Shown here: one piece after another, positions 1 through 8,964 of the stretch | Layout: each line of letters opens with the position of its first letter | Numbering within the stretch: position 1 is the first letter of the stretch | Assembly: GCA_002345845.1 (NCBI GenBank) | Contig: DDWF01000243.1 | Location: forward strand, 5,429-33,394 | DNA: 27,966 bases | Source: Betaproteobacteria bacterium UBA2293 | Lineage (GTDB): Bacteria; Pseudomonadota; Gammaproteobacteria; Burkholderiales; Rhodocyclaceae | Direction: 5' to 3' | The notes under the pieces: generated by a model | Seen by the model: only the letters and a program-made list of their open reading frames with translations | What the model was told of the DNA's origin: nothing | Database searches by the model: none | Made by a program: the position numbers and the translations under genes

Positions 1-78
1 TTCCCCCGTCAGCCCGTACAGTTGATAGATCAGCGCATCGATCGCCGATTGGTGGTTCGGCTTGAACAAAAGATCCAT
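1..78 (-). CDS. N-terminal fragment of an unidentified protein (runs off the window)
   Basis: On the minus strand an ATG at 78-76 opens a frame that stays open to the window edge, giving 26 codons. The peptide begins MDLLFKPNHQSAIDAL and continues with an LIYQLYGLTGE-like segment. It starts 21 bases after the stop of the upstream histidine kinase on the same strand, so it is probably co-transcribed with it. An in-frame TGA lies three codons before the ATG, so the start cannot move much upstream; a purine-rich GGCGGA lies further upstream and is not an ideal ribosome site. The YxLYGLT pattern recalls C-terminal segments of some DNA methyltransferases, but 26 residues are far too few to assign a family. 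Confidence 0.5.
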   Translation of the reverse strand, partial: MDLLFKPNHQSAIDALIYQLYGLTGE

Positions 79-99
79 CAAAGTTCAAGTGTTTCCGCC

Positions 100-1914
100 C
101 TACAGCTCAATGGTGAAGATTGTCCCTTTGCCCACTTCGCTCTGCACCGTAATCTCGCCACCATGCTTCTTGATAATATCGTAGCTGATACTGAGGCCGA
201 GTCCAGTCCCCTTGCCGACTTCTTTGGTGGTGAAAAACGGTTCAAAAATCCGGGCGCGATGGGATTCTTCAATTCCACAGCCGGTGTCTGCGATGGTGAT
301 GGTTGCCGACGTGCCATCACTACGGGTCGCAACCGTAATCCGACCCTGTTTATCGATGGCATGGCTGGCATTAACCAGCAAATTCATAAAAACCTGGCTC
401 AGTTTCTGCGGATAGCAATCGATCTCCGGCAACTGGGAAAACTCCCGAATCAGTTCAACTTTGTATTTCAATTCATTCCAGACAATATTGATGGCCGTTT
501 CGATACAGGCGTTCAGATCCGAGCGCTTGAGGTCCTCGTGATCCGTCCGTGAAAAAACCTTCAGGTCGGAGACAATTCTTGCGACGCGATTGGTCCCGTC
601 GAGGGACTCGGCCACCAGCGAGCTGATATCCTTCACCACATGATCGATGCGCAAGTCTGCCCGCAACGTATCGAGCTTCTTGATCGCCTCCGGTGGTGCA
701 TGCTGGATGAGCAGCTGAGACAATTCGGACTGAAACTTGACCAGTCGCTCGGCATATTTACCAAGAGTTCCGAGATTGCTGGTGACAAAACCGATCGGGT
801 TGTTGATTTCATGGGCAACCCCGGCCGCGAGCTGGCCGATGGAGGCCATTTTTTCCGCTTGCAGCAGCTGGCTCTGCGCCTCCGCCAGTTGCTGATTGAG
901 CTGCCGGACCTGGGCCAGGTTCGCTTGAAGTTCCGCTTCCTGGCGCTTGCGTTCCTTCAGTTCGGCATCGAGCCGCTGGTTGGCCTCAAGAAGACTGGCC
1001 GTGCGGCTGGCCACTTGCTGCTCGAGCTTTTCCCCGTGCTCGTGCAGGGCACGGTCGCGCGCCTGGACGTGATCGAGCATGGCGTTGAAATTGCCAGCCA
1101 ATTCGGCGATCTCGCTCGGCCCGTCGACCGGCACGCGCTGTGACAGTCCGGCCGGATCGGCGGCAATTTCCCGCATCGTCTGCATGGTCGCCTGCAATGG
1201 CCGGGTAATGCCGCGGGCAATGACTGCAGCAAGCAGCAGCAGGGCGCCACCGATGCCCAGCAGGATCAGCAGGTTCCACGTCGCCTGCCGGTAGACGATG
1301 GCATCGATGTCGTCCACAAAAATACCCGAGCCGACCGTCCAGCCCCAGCCATCGAAGCGCTTGACGTAGGAAAGCTTGGGCAGGGCAGGGCCGCCGGCGC
1401 CGTCAGGCTGCTGGTTGCGTTCCCACATGTAAGTCACGTACCCGTGACCCTGTTGTGCAGTAGCGGCGGCAAAGGCCTCGGTCAGATTGGTCAGGCCGTC
1501 GGTGCTGACGAATGGCCCCGTTGTTCCCGTGCGCACGGCGGTCGCCCGGTTGTAGCGCTCGCCGAGCAAGGGCTGGCCCTCGAGTGCCGGAATGATCGGG
1601 TGCATCAGCATGCGCGCCGGCACCTGGTCGTCGTTGATCCAGAAATAGTTATCGCCGTTGTAGCGCATCGCCCTGATCGAGCTCATCGCCGCCGCCTGGG
1701 CTGAACTCCGGCTCAAGGTGCCGTTCGCCTCAAGCCTGGCGTAATGGGCGAGCACCCCATGGGCGCTTTCCACCAATTGCCGGATCGCCACTTCCTTTTC
1801 CTGCTGCAAGGCGTTGCGCAGCATGACGACATCAACCACACCGGCGAGCAGGATGCTGCCGGTGAAGATTAGGACGATGCTGTGGATACGGGAACGCAGA
1901 CTGAGGTGGTGCAC
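100..1914 (-). CDS. Membrane sensor histidine kinase (cache-HAMP-HisKA-HATPase)
   Basis: This 604-aa inner-membrane sensor kinase probably senses a small molecule in the periplasm and phosphorylates an unknown partner. Visible order: membrane segment about 11-33; periplasmic single-cache-like domain about 35-208, with an NYFWIND stretch and a [15 protein letters not shown] end typical of these domains; second membrane segment about 212-234; HAMP about 235-287; long coiled coil about 283-355; H-box GVAHEINNP with His368; N-box with Asn511/Asn515; G1 box DTGCGI 543-548; G2 box GKGTGLGL 567-574. The start is a GTG at 1914 with no evident Shine-Dalgarno sequence, but the first membrane helix needs a start at or near here. 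No receiver domain is present, and the response regulator is not identifiable next door. The ligand cannot be predicted. Confidence 0.92.
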   Translation of the reverse strand: MHHLSLRSRIHSIVLIFTGSILLAGVVDVVMLRNALQQEKEVAIRQLVESAHGVLAHYARLEANGTLSRSSAQAAAMSSIRAMRYNGDNYFWINDDQVPARMLMHPIIPALEGQPLLGERYNRATAVRTGTTGPFVSTDGLTNLTEAFAAATAQQGHGYVTYMWERNQQPDGAGGPALPKLSYVKRFDGWGWTVGSGIFVDDIDAIVYRQATWNLLILLGIGGALLLLAAVIARGITRPLQATMQTMREIAADPAGLSQRVPVDGPSEIAELAGNFNAMLDHVQARDRALHEHGEKLEQQVASRTASLLEANQRLDAELKERKRQEAELQANLAQVRQLNQQLAEAQSQLLQAEKMASIGQLAAGVAHEINNPIGFVTSNLGTLGKYAERLVKFQSELSQLLIQHAPPEAIKKLDTLRADLRIDHVVKDISSLVAESLDGTNRVARIVSDLKVFSRTDHEDLKRSDLNACIETAINIVWNELKYKVELIREFSQLPEIDCYPQKLSQVFMNLLVNASHAIDKQGRITVATRSDGTSATITIADTGCGIEESHRARIFEPFFTTKEVGKGTGLGLSISYDIIKKHGGEITVQSEVGKGTIFTIEL

Positions 1915-2006
1915 GATGAAGCGGGAGTATTGGTTATCGGCTATGACGAAAGTAGTATCCGCCTTTGGCCCGCCGTGCGCAAATTGCCTGCCGTGACTGG
2001 CGCCGG

Positions 2007-2159
2007 TCAGTTCCCCGCGTTGTGGAGTAGTTCCTCGATGAAAACGAAGACCTCAGACTGAACGCTCAAGGTGTACCGCTTCCGGCGGTTTTTCGACAGC
2101 ACGCCGTCGACCTGCAAGAGCAAAGTGATCAGCGCATGCAGGTCGTTGTCGCGGACAAC
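2007..2159 (-). pseudogene. Coding-like open stretch downstream of the merR gene, possible gene remnant
   Basis: Directly after the TAG of the MerR gene, in the same frame, 50 codons stay open until a TGA at 2009-2007. The conceptual peptide looks protein-like (LHALITLLLQVDGVL, then a basic NRRKR stretch, then SVQSEVFVFIEELL). It contains no ATG, GTG or TTG start, so it is not a free-standing gene. It could be the decayed 3' end of a lost gene or a readthrough extension; the first is more likely. Part of it (2029-2067) is duplicated at 4104-4142. It is also possible that this is simply noncoding repeat DNA that happens to be open. Confidence 0.25.
2029..2067. repeat. 39-bp direct repeat, copy 1 (left of the MerR module)
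   Basis: This 39-bp stretch, beginning AGTTCCTCGATGAAA and containing CCTCAGACTGAAC, matches 4104-4142 at 36 of 39 positions in the same orientation. The two copies lie outside the merR-DUF2938-flavodoxin-DUF2798 module, one on each side. Similarity stops abruptly at both ends of the alignment. Confidence 0.75.
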
Positions 2160-2594
2160 CTATTTCGCGTTCACGGCACCAGATTTTGTTTTCCCCCAGC
2201 GCTTTTCCAGCGCCCCCGTTGCCGCCGCCTTCAAGAGCTTTTGAAAGCTCGGACACTCGACATGGCTTGGCGCCGGGCAAGCTGCGGCATGTCGCAGCCC
2301 ACTGCTCATTGCCCTCAAGCGTTTGATCAGCGCATCAATTTCGTCGGCCTTCGCTGCCAGTAATTGCCTGTCGATATTGGGCGGTCCGTAAGGCGAGAGC
2401 ATCGATCGAATTTCATCGAGCGCCAGCCCCGCCGCTTGGCCAAGGGCAATCAAGGCCAGCTGATCAAGCACGCTTGGAGCGTAGCGGCGCCGCTCTCCTT
2501 TTTCACGAACCGAGGTAATGAGTCCCTTTTGTTCGTAATAGCGCAGGGCCGATGAAGGTATCCCCGTCTGTTTACTGACTTCAGAAATATCCAT
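2160..2594 (-). CDS. MerR-family transcriptional regulator
   Basis: The product is a 144-aa DNA-binding regulator. The N-terminal winged helix-turn-helix is typical of MerR proteins (MDISEVSKQTGIPSSALRYYE, then KGL and RRRYAPSVLDQL). A dimerisation helix follows, and then a short tail with two cysteines, AACPAP and VECPSF, about residues 115-125. The ATG at 2594 is preferred over an upstream in-frame start because AGGGG lies at a good distance before it, and because the upstream extension would run through the operator. Two well-spaced cysteines could bind metal or respond to redox, but the full SoxR iron-sulfur motif is not seen. It is transcribed divergently from DUF2938 and very likely controls that operon and itself. 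The inducer is unknown. Confidence 0.9.
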   Translation of the reverse strand: MDISEVSKQTGIPSSALRYYEQKGLITSVREKGERRRYAPSVLDQLALIALGQAAGLALDEIRSMLSPYGPPNIDRQLLAAKADEIDALIKRLRAMSSGLRHAAACPAPSHVECPSFQKLLKAAATGALEKRWGKTKSGAVNAK

Positions 2595-2605
2595 CAAAAC
2601 ACCCC

Positions 2606-2636
2606 TTGACTTGAAGTCGACTTCAACTTCTAGAGT
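2606..2636 (+). promoter_or_regulatory. MerR-type promoter and operator for the DUF2938 operon
   Basis: A -35 box TTGACT (2606-2611) and a -10-like box TAGAGT (2631-2636) are separated by 19 bp, longer than the usual 17 and characteristic of MerR-family activated promoters. The spacer carries a perfect 16-bp palindrome, TTGAAGTCGACTTCAA, at 2611-2626. It lies between the divergent merR gene and the DUF2938 gene. Activation by DNA untwisting is the established MerR mechanism; its use here is inferred. Confidence 0.8.
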
Positions 2637-2678
2637 GCACTCCAGAGTCTTGTTCGTCAACGTTCAAAGGAGTGCGTC

Positions 2679-3173
2679 ATGGCATCAATTGAAGAAATCA
2701 CGAGGATCGTCCTCATCGGGTGCGGAGCCACTTTGGTCATGGATATCTGGCTGGTGTTCCTGAAACGGATCGGTGTGCAGACCCTGAATTTCGCCTTCAT
2801 CGGGCGTTGGGTCGGGCATTTGTTCCATGGCCGGATTGCGCATGCATCAATCGGCAAGGCATCGCCTGTCGTCCATGAAACCGCGTTTGGCTGGATCACC
2901 CATTACGCCGTGGGCATTGCCTTCGCGTTCCTGCTGATCAGTATTTCCGGTGTCGCGTGGACCAGGGCGCCGTCGCTCGGCATAGCGCTGCTGGTGGGCG
3001 TATGCACAGTGGCATTCCCGCTGCTGGTCATGCAACCAGCGATGGGGCTGGGCGTGGCCGCCTCAAGGACACCCAGCCCAATCAAGAACTGCAGCAGAAG
3101 CCTGATCAACCACAGCGTTTTTGGCCTTGGCCTTTTCCTGTCGGCTTACATCATCGAATGGATTTCTCGATGA
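2679..3173 (+). CDS. DUF2938 family membrane protein
   Basis: This 164-aa integral membrane protein has about four hydrophobic segments (near 7-28, 66-86, 95-118 and 140-160). The central HETAFGWITHYAVGIAF segment and the MQPAMGLGVAASRTPSP segment fit my recollection of the DUF2938 family, whose function is unknown. A strong AAGGAG (2667-2672) lies six bases before the ATG. It is the first gene of the operon read from the MerR-type promoter. Its TGA overlaps an ATG of a possible longer form of the next gene, so translation may be coupled. A role in response to a stress sensed by MerR is inferred from position only. Confidence 0.85.
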   Translation: MASIEEITRIVLIGCGATLVMDIWLVFLKRIGVQTLNFAFIGRWVGHLFHGRIAHASIGKASPVVHETAFGWITHYAVGIAFAFLLISISGVAWTRAPSLGIALLVGVCTVAFPLLVMQPAMGLGVAASRTPSPIKNCSRSLINHSVFGLGLFLSAYIIEWISR

Positions 3174-3220
3174 ACGCCTATTCCCCAACGAAGAAATCCA
3201 ATTCTCCCGGAGTCAGTGAA

Positions 3221-3796
3221 ATGAAAAAACTAGCCGTCATCTACCACAGCGCCCATGGCCATACCGAGCATATTGCCCAGCATATCGCCGAGGGAGCACG
3301 AGACATCCCTGATACCGAAGTTCATCTCGTCAGGGCCGAGGAACTGACCTCGCAGCCCAACAATCTGCTTGAGTTCGATGGCTTGCTCCTCGGCTCACCA
3401 ACCTATCTGGGCGGTGTTTCGGGGACCTTCAAGAATTTCATGGATTCGACTGGCGGGCTGTGGCGCACGCAGCAACTCAAGGGGAAACTAGCCGCCGGCT
3501 TTACTGTTTCTTCACTTCCGGCCGGTGACAAGCAGTCGACATTGATTTCCTTGTTCACCTTCTGCATGCAGCACGGAATGCTGTGGAGCGGCAATCCCAT
3601 CCTCCCGGAGCAACATCGCGGCGTTCCCTATGACGAAGCCGCTAACCGCCTGGGCTCATGGTCCGGCTTGATGGCTCAGGCCGGACATTCGTCGGCTGCT
3701 GACGCCTTTGTTGCTGGCGACATCAAGACAGCCAGGATGTTTGGTCGCAACTTTGCCGAGACGGCCCGCCGCATGACAAACGCAACGCAAAACTGA
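3221..3796 (+). CDS. Flavodoxin-like / NAD(P)H-dependent oxidoreductase family protein
   Basis: The 191-aa cytoplasmic protein has the flavodoxin fold: a first strand KLAVIYHS followed by the FMN-phosphate loop SAHGHTEHIA (about 10-19), and a second flavin loop GSPTYLGGVSG (58-68), as in WrbA-like and related flavoproteins. It probably reduces quinones or another electrophile using FMN, though the substrate is unknown. The start at 3221 is chosen because GGAG (3209-3212) lies eight bases upstream; an alternative ATG at 3170 overlaps the DUF2938 stop and would add 17 residues. It sits between two membrane proteins of unknown function under a MerR regulator, which suggests a response to redox-active or electrophilic compounds. 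Confidence 0.85.
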   Translation: MKKLAVIYHSAHGHTEHIAQHIAEGARDIPDTEVHLVRAEELTSQPNNLLEFDGLLLGSPTYLGGVSGTFKNFMDSTGGLWRTQQLKGKLAAGFTVSSLPAGDKQSTLISLFTFCMQHGMLWSGNPILPEQHRGVPYDEAANRLGSWSGLMAQAGHSSAADAFVAGDIKTARMFGRNFAETARRMTNATQN

Positions 3797-3810
3797 TCAG
3801 GAGAAACCTC

Positions 3811-4038
3811 ATGATTCCCAAAAAATATGGGCCTGTTTTATTCAGCCTGCTGCTTTCCGGAATGATGTCGCTCCTGGTTTCCGGGATCGCCACGCTGCGT
3901 GCTGCCGGCCTGGTTGATGGCCTTCTCGATCTCTGGATGTCAGCCTGGATTACCGCTTGGCTGATCGCATTTCCAACAGTCATGCTGGTCGCCCCATTTA
4001 CGCAGAAAATCGTCGGCACTCTGGTGACGAAAACTTAA
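3811..4038 (+). CDS. DUF2798 family small membrane protein
   Basis: The 75-aa protein has two hydrophobic segments (about 8-30 and 44-65) separated by a short polar turn, and a start MIPKKYGPVLFSLLLSGMMS that fits DUF2798, a family of small two-helix membrane proteins of unknown function. AGGAG (3799-3803) lies seven bases before the ATG, and only 14 bases separate it from the flavodoxin-like gene, so it is the last gene of the operon. A perfect palindrome begins 12 bp after its stop. Confidence 0.82.
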   Translation: MIPKKYGPVLFSLLLSGMMSLLVSGIATLRAAGLVDGLLDLWMSAWITAWLIAFPTVMLVAPFTQKIVGTLVTKT

Positions 4039-4050
4039 GTGCCCGTGTAA

Positions 4051-4088
4051 TTGCCAGAATATTGCGGTCGACCGCAATATTCTGGCAA
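4051..4088. repeat. 38-bp perfect palindrome, copy 1
   Basis: The left arm TTGCCAGAATATTGCGGTC (19 bp) is followed directly by its exact reverse complement, with no loop. The core from GAATATTGCGGTC onward (26 bp) recurs at 8965-8990, and the right flank GGCAAAAACC is also shared. It starts 12 bp downstream of the DUF2798 stop. In RNA it would form a long hairpin without a following U-run, so it is not a standard intrinsic terminator. It may be a dispersed intergenic repeat, a protein-binding site or the border of an inserted segment. Confidence 0.85.
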
Positions 4089-4103
4089 AAACCTTCGCCG
4101 CTC

Positions 4104-4142
4104 AGTTCCTCGATGAAATCGAAGGCCTCAGACTGAACACTC
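4104..4142. repeat. 39-bp direct repeat, copy 2 (right of the MerR module)
   Basis: This stretch matches 2029-2067 at 36 of 39 positions in the same orientation. It begins 15 bp after the 38-bp palindrome. Read on the minus strand, both copies encode an SVQSE(V/A)F(V/D)FIEEL peptide in one frame, but the upstream sequences differ and that frame is closed upstream in this copy. Confidence 0.75.
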
Positions 4143-4237
4143 GTATTCCGTGTTCACGGAAAGAAAAATCGAACTGATCGGCGTCTTCAAGCCTGTTGAG
4201 CTTGCTGGCGAATTCGAACCAATTTGAATCCGGTCCC

Positions 4238-4456
4238 TCACGCCCCAGGCTTGACCTGATCGTCCGCATCCGCTGCCAGTTGCGGCATCTGCTCAGCCTT
4301 TTCTTCGAGCGGCCGCCCCGGCACCCCGCAACGACCCCGCCGACAACTCCCCGGTGCGGCAATGTCAATGCCATCCTCGTTCATGTTCTTCAGCAGCAGA
4401 TAGACCGCCGCCAGACCGGCGAGAAGGAGGACGAGGGCGATGAGGATGGAGAGCAT
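4238..4456 (-). CDS. Small single-pass membrane protein of unknown function
   Basis: The 72-aa frame starts with a clear hydrophobic helix (MLSILIALVLLLAGLAAVYL, about 1-22), followed by NMNEDGIDIAAPGSC and a basic, cysteine-containing stretch (CRRGRCGV, about 38-45), and ends in a charged soluble tail. The organisation of one membrane anchor followed by a GSCxxGxCGV-like motif resembles small unnamed proteins I associate with related betaproteobacteria. I cannot assign a function. No good ribosome site precedes the ATG, and both flanks lack convincing genes, so it appears to stand alone. The paired cysteines could bind a metal. Confidence 0.55.
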   Translation of the reverse strand: MLSILIALVLLLAGLAAVYLLLKNMNEDGIDIAAPGSCRRGRCGVPGRPLEEKAEQMPQLAADADDQVKPGA

Positions 4457-4978
4457 GGTGGTGGTTTGGGAGGCGGCGGGGTTTGACTATATCGGTTTCG
4501 AAGGGATGGAGGACGCTCTTCGGCCAAAACGGCCGTTAGCCCAGAACACCGAATCGGGCAGGAATGCGCCGCGTACCGGCCATTCGACCTTGAATGGCCA
4601 CGAATGACAGCTTTTCTATCTGGCCAATGCGTATTCTCGACCCACAGCGGACCTACGCGACATCCCGGCTTCTACGGCTGGTGACAGAGTAAACCGGCCG
4701 TTCATGGCGACTGCTCGACGGCAAGTCGTCGGCCAAAGCGTCCTGTCCGTGCTCTGCTTATGTGCGACCGCTCCCGCCCCGGAGCGCCACTTCCACCGCA
4801 AAGATCCGCAAGCCCCGATAGCCAAGTTTAAAGCCGACACCATGCAACTTTCCGCTTGAGTCGTGAGGACATTGTCGTTGTACTTGAGAACGTCCAGGTT
4901 GAAGGTTTCACGCGTGAATCGTTCGCTACGAATGCCCGCAGCTATCTCGTCACGCAGCGACGAACAGGTTACATTCCG
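4457..4978. other. 522-bp stretch without a convincing gene
   Basis: No frame here reads like a protein. Visible structure is limited to an 8-bp inverted repeat, GGCCATTC / GAATGGCC with a 6-nt loop (4578-4599), and a 10-bp palindrome AACGGCCGTT (4528-4537). The stretch looks like degenerate intergenic DNA downstream of the large nuclease gene. An open frame on the plus strand entering from 4856 is only the antisense of that gene's 3' end. Confidence 0.5.
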
Positions 4979-7900
4979 TCAGAATTCAAGAATGTCGTTC
5001 GGTCGCCCGACATGAGTCCCTTCCAGTGCAGCGATCTGCGACTGCGCGTAAGCGACTGGGGATACACCGCTGAAGACAAGCCAGGATACAAGCTCAGGAT
5101 CTGTCACGGACGTGAATCTAGCCATGTCAGCGAGGTTCTCCCGTGCGAGCGCTACACGCGTCAGATGCTTTTTGAGTTTGTCTGGTTTGCCTTTTATGTC
5201 ATCGCCCTGGTACTCGGAGAGTTGGGAGGCGACTTCCGAGTAGTTTCGGGCAAGTGAAAGATCCTTGCATTCGACTATGAGTATCTGATTGCGGTCCGGA
5301 CGCCAAACGAGAAGATCAATGTCGCCTGGGTTTGTTGGCAGGTTTCGCCTTAGGATTTCCGGAAAGCCAATGCCGCGCCGAACAGTCCATCCAGCGTTGC
5401 GGAGTTCCCTTTCCAGGGTCTTTTCGAACGTATGTCCTTCCCGAGCTTCCCCCAGCCAGTCGTCCCGCATCCCCTCCGTACGGAAAAACTCTCGTTTGAG
5501 GCGTCCCGTATGCGCCCCATCGAAGATGTACTGTAGGGATTTGCGCAGGAGCCCGGGCGCTACGATCACCAACGGATCATGGCTATCGTCCACCTTCAAC
5601 AAGGGGCGGGCTGCAACTGATAGGCGTCGACCAAACCGCCAAGGATAGATGTCGGAAAGGTCAAACCCGTCTGGCACCGCATCCCACTTCGGACGCGTGC
5701 TGAGCACGAACTGGCCTAGGAGCGCGCCAGCAACGTTGTTGTCGAGCTCGGCCGACTTGCCTGCGACCTCCAGTTCGCTCCATTTCATCGCGAAAATCGC
5801 CGAGTTTTTCGCCATGCCGATTGAGTCGAGAGCATGGACAAAGCGTAAGCCGTCTTCGAGCGTAAAGCCCATCTCCGCGTTCCATAATGCACGGAAGGTC
5901 TCGGTATCATGATCGATCTTGGCGTCGTCAGCACAGTCTTCCTCGTCGGAAACGTCTTTCGTCGCGTCCGCCTTTGCGTAGTGCCGCTCGAATTGTGCCG
6001 CATGCGCTTCGAACTGCTCGTTGGTTGCCTTCGACAGCAGGGGTTCGAGCACCATCTCCCCGAGCTCGTCGCGGAAGAGGAGGTCACCCAGGGAAGAGAT
6101 CCCGACTTCGGCAGACAGCGCGCCGAAGCGTACCGCGTCCGACATGCCGCCGATGCGAAAGAGAAGTGACGCACGTGCAAGAAGACGACCGAGCGCCATG
6201 TCAGAGGGCTCAATCCCACCAGTTGAGGGGCATACGCAGAGGGCCAGCTCGATGACTAGCCGGGAGGTCAGTGCTGCGCCGGCGTAACGTCCCAATTGGT
6301 TAGCAATCGTCTCCTCGACGCCGTCCTCCCCGGCATGCAGGCCGAGGACGGCAGCGGCTGTGCGGTGCCAGAGTTTCTCTTCGTTGCGGGCCTGTTCGCA
6401 GTTCTCAAGAAGACGTATGAGGGTCTTCTTGCGATCAAAACGGAGAAGCTCGTCCTGCATTTCATGGAGGAGCACATCAACGACGTCGTTGAGGAGCTTG
6501 CCAACCGCCATCTTGCCCTCGTACCGTGCAGGAGCATCGGCTGCAACCGCACGCCACCCTAGCTCGATCCGGGCCGCACCCGACTCGACGTTCTCGATGG
6601 TCAAAAGGCGGCTGGTCAGCGAACTGCGGACAAAGTCACTGAAGTCGAATGATTGCATGAGGTGGAAACTGCGCGCGGTGTCATTGGGAACCGCGATCTG
6701 CTCCACTGCGATCGCTTGGTCGCTCGGTGAGTCGAGTCGAAGAAGGGTCGCAAACGCGGCGCCGAGTGCACGCACAAGGGTACGTTCTGCACGGTTGTCC
6801 GGAGCGCGAAATCCGGCAAGGTACCCATCTTTGAGCACCACCCGAAACGCCCCCTGTTCACGGACACGCTCGAGTTGCCAGAAGGTATTCAGATCACGGG
6901 GAACTACCTCGCCCTCAAATCGGTGAATGTCGTCGCTGCCTGCAAAATGCAGGTAGACCTTTACTGACCTTCTGGTTGTCCGCTCATCCAACGTTTCCAA
7001 TGCTTCGCCAATCCGCCCGATCCACGTGCGTACCATTTTGGCAAGTTCGATGAGGAGCCCGCGATCTTTCATGCTAGGGGCTTCAATAGTCACCCAGAGG
7101 TTATTCCGTCCCTCATACACACAGGTCAGACGTTGTGCCTCAAGGTCATCAATAGAGGCGTAGCACTTGCTTTCGCGTTCAGTCGGAAAGAAATCCTCCG
7201 CAGAGGGCCGCATCACCCGGTGCCATTTTCCACTGTTGTCTTTGGTTCGGTGTCGGTCATACCCAATGTCTGCCGCCATACGTACGTCACGGAGCAGATT
7301 CGTCGGAATCATCAGCATCAGCGGGCGCTCAGGCGTGATGCGACCTTCTGGTAACTGGTCGTGGGGAACCATGTGGCCGCCATTGCTGCGTACCCAGCCA
7401 AGAAGGTTGAGAATGCCGTTAACGTTGATGATTTTTACACCGGCTCGCTCAATTAACTGTTTCGCATCCTGCACACGCCAGAAGGCAAGAGGGGACATCT
7501 CAGACAGAGACCCTATGCGGACAAAGTCTGCACTAGACATCCACTCGAGTTGCCAACCCTCTGGCAATTGAGGCACCGTGCCGGCAAAGCCTGCCCCCCA
7601 GCCACAACCAACACGCACAACCATGCCGCGCTGGAAGCCGGGCTGGTTGGAAAGGTCAACGGCGGTCTTTACAACGCCGGCATCAAGGAAGTGCGCAGTC
7701 TCTTCGTCGAGCCGGAGCATGTTGCGGAAACCAGTGCTCTGGTGCTGCTCCATGGAGGGCAAGACGAACTGGAGCACCATAAGGTGGCCCACATCGACCG
7801 AGGAGACGGCGATTGCCGACTGGGTTGTGTTGTGCTGCCGCCAAGATAGCCGCAAACCGCCGCGGCCTCCGAAGACCGGCGTTTCGAAGAAGGTGCGCGC

Positions 7901-8785
7901 ATGAGCATTGGCCAGTGCCCTGTCGAGGTTACTCAGCTCTCCAGTCTGCACGGCGAATGCAATCACCGCATGGCGAAGAGCGATGGAAAGAGCTGTGGGC
8001 AGCACGACGACAAGGCCCTCCCGTGTGCGTATAAGCGGTCGCTGCTCTAGCAGTCCCGCCCCGGGCTCCTGGTTTCCGAGGGTGGTGATCTTTGCGTGAT
8101 CGAGAATGAAGAGAGCAAGGTCTGCGACTGCTATGTCCGCCGCTCGTAGCATGGCATTGGTAAACATGACACGTGAGCGGAGCACGCCCGCATCTTGGCC
8201 GCCGGTATCAAGCGAGTCTGGAGTGTCTTCACTACCTGGCTCGAAACGGTGGAGATTAGAGCGAGCACAGACGACATCCGATAGGCGAAGAAGCGCCTGT
8301 ACAGCGCGTTTGAGCGGACGAAAGCGGCCGGTATCGGGCATGTCGAAGACAATGTCGACCATCAGTTGCGTATAAAAGCCTGCGGCCTCCCACACCCCTT
8401 CCAGGACGCGGTAATCGCCCCTCTCGTTCTCAACAAGAGAGACGAACACATCTTCTGCCGGGTCCTCCCAACTGACACACTTCGAGGCGCCTAAAGCTGC
8501 ATGCCAGCGCCGCGTATCGTCGACTGTTGAAACCTGCCGGCCCTTGCAGTAAATGAGGGCAAGGGCAGCGAGAAACTCAAGTCGCAAGCACTCGGCCTGG
8601 TGCGCCGGTAGCGTGAGAAGGCTGGCGAGCAAAGCCACAGTACCATCCCGTTCGAAGCTGGCAAGTTCGACGACAAGTTCAGCGTTGTCCTTCGCGATAT
8701 CCTCGAACGAGTGGTCCCAAGAGATCTGCTCGCTCATGATTCCAAGTTGAGCGTGCAAATCCGTCTGAAGGTGGCGCTCGTTCAC
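4979..8785 (-). CDS. Very large protein with C-terminal PD-(D/E)XK nuclease domain
   Basis: The product is 1268 aa from a GTG at 8785, chosen because GGAG lies six bases upstream; a TTG at 8797 and an ATG at 8737 are alternatives. The C-terminus carries a restriction-endonuclease-like fold: a helix with [10 protein letters not shown] (about 1119-1128), a GDIDLL strand with Asp1155/Asp1157, an IVECKD strand with Glu1172 and Lys1174, and a QLSEY helix giving the RecB-type Q-x3-Y motif (Gln1188, Tyr1192). About 1100 preceding residues are soluble, mostly helical-looking and unrecognised, with an acidic linker near 945-960 (DEEDCADD). I see no Walker A motif, helicase motifs or methyltransferase motifs. 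The gene is alone, between two copies of a palindrome and next to gene-poor DNA. A DNA-cleaving role, perhaps anti-phage, is inferred; no restriction partner is visible. Confidence 0.88.
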   Translation of the reverse strand: MNERHLQTDLHAQLGIMSEQISWDHSFEDIAKDNAELVVELASFERDGTVALLASLLTLPAHQAECLRLEFLAALALIYCKGRQVSTVDDTRRWHAALGASKCVSWEDPAEDVFVSLVENERGDYRVLEGVWEAAGFYTQLMVDIVFDMPDTGRFRPLKRAVQALLRLSDVVCARSNLHRFEPGSEDTPDSLDTGGQDAGVLRSRVMFTNAMLRAADIAVADLALFILDHAKITTLGNQEPGAGLLEQRPLIRTREGLVVVLPTALSIALRHAVIAFAVQTGELSNLDRALANAHARTFFETPVFGGRGGLRLSWRQHNTTQSAIAVSSVDVGHLMVLQFVLPSMEQHQSTGFRNMLRLDEETAHFLDAGVVKTAVDLSNQPGFQRGMVVRVGCGWGAGFAGTVPQLPEGWQLEWMSSADFVRIGSLSEMSPLAFWRVQDAKQLIERAGVKIINVNGILNLLGWVRSNGGHMVPHDQLPEGRITPERPLMLMIPTNLLRDVRMAADIGYDRHRTKDNSGKWHRVMRPSAEDFFPTERESKCYASIDDLEAQRLTCVYEGRNNLWVTIEAPSMKDRGLLIELAKMVRTWIGRIGEALETLDERTTRRSVKVYLHFAGSDDIHRFEGEVVPRDLNTFWQLERVREQGAFRVVLKDGYLAGFRAPDNRAERTLVRALGAAFATLLRLDSPSDQAIAVEQIAVPNDTARSFHLMQSFDFSDFVRSSLTSRLLTIENVESGAARIELGWRAVAADAPARYEGKMAVGKLLNDVVDVLLHEMQDELLRFDRKKTLIRLLENCEQARNEEKLWHRTAAAVLGLHAGEDGVEETIANQLGRYAGAALTSRLVIELALCVCPSTGGIEPSDMALGRLLARASLLFRIGGMSDAVRFGALSAEVGISSLGDLLFRDELGEMVLEPLLSKATNEQFEAHAAQFERHYAKADATKDVSDEEDCADDAKIDHDTETFRALWNAEMGFTLEDGLRFVHALDSIGMAKNSAIFAMKWSELEVAGKSAELDNNVAGALLGQFVLSTRPKWDAVPDGFDLSDIYPWRFGRRLSVAARPLLKVDDSHDPLVIVAPGLLRKSLQYIFDGAHTGRLKREFFRTEGMRDDWLGEAREGHTFEKTLERELRNAGWTVRRGIGFPEILRRNLPTNPGDIDLLVWRPDRNQILIVECKDLSLARNYSEVASQLSEYQGDDIKGKPDKLKKHLTRVALARENLADMARFTSVTDPELVSWLVFSGVSPVAYAQSQIAALEGTHVGRPNDILEF

Positions 8786-8964
8786 GTGGGACTCCAAGAA
8801 AGATGATTACGCTAGCCCGATTTCACTTGAGGCGGAGATAGGAGAGTGGAGCAATTTAAAGTGAATCAGACGACTGCTCCTAGCTGCGGATAGCGGCCAT
8901 TCTATTTCTTTAGCATCAACGACCGCAAAGGCCGAAAACCAGACCGAACATGCTGAAAACCCCC

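Noticed and set aside
4051..4088. Palindrome as an intrinsic terminator
   Set aside because: The stem is strong but no T-run follows on either strand, so standard rho-independent termination is not supported.
4102..4374. Minus-strand 90-codon frame with a protein-like C-terminus (SNWFEFASKLNRL)
   Set aside because: Its first half overlaps the better small membrane protein in another frame, and no start or ribosome site precedes the protein-like half. At most it is a remnant.
4979..8785. Classical type I, II or III restriction-modification system
   Set aside because: No methyltransferase motifs (NPPY, FxGxG), specificity subunit or helicase motifs are visible in or around the gene.
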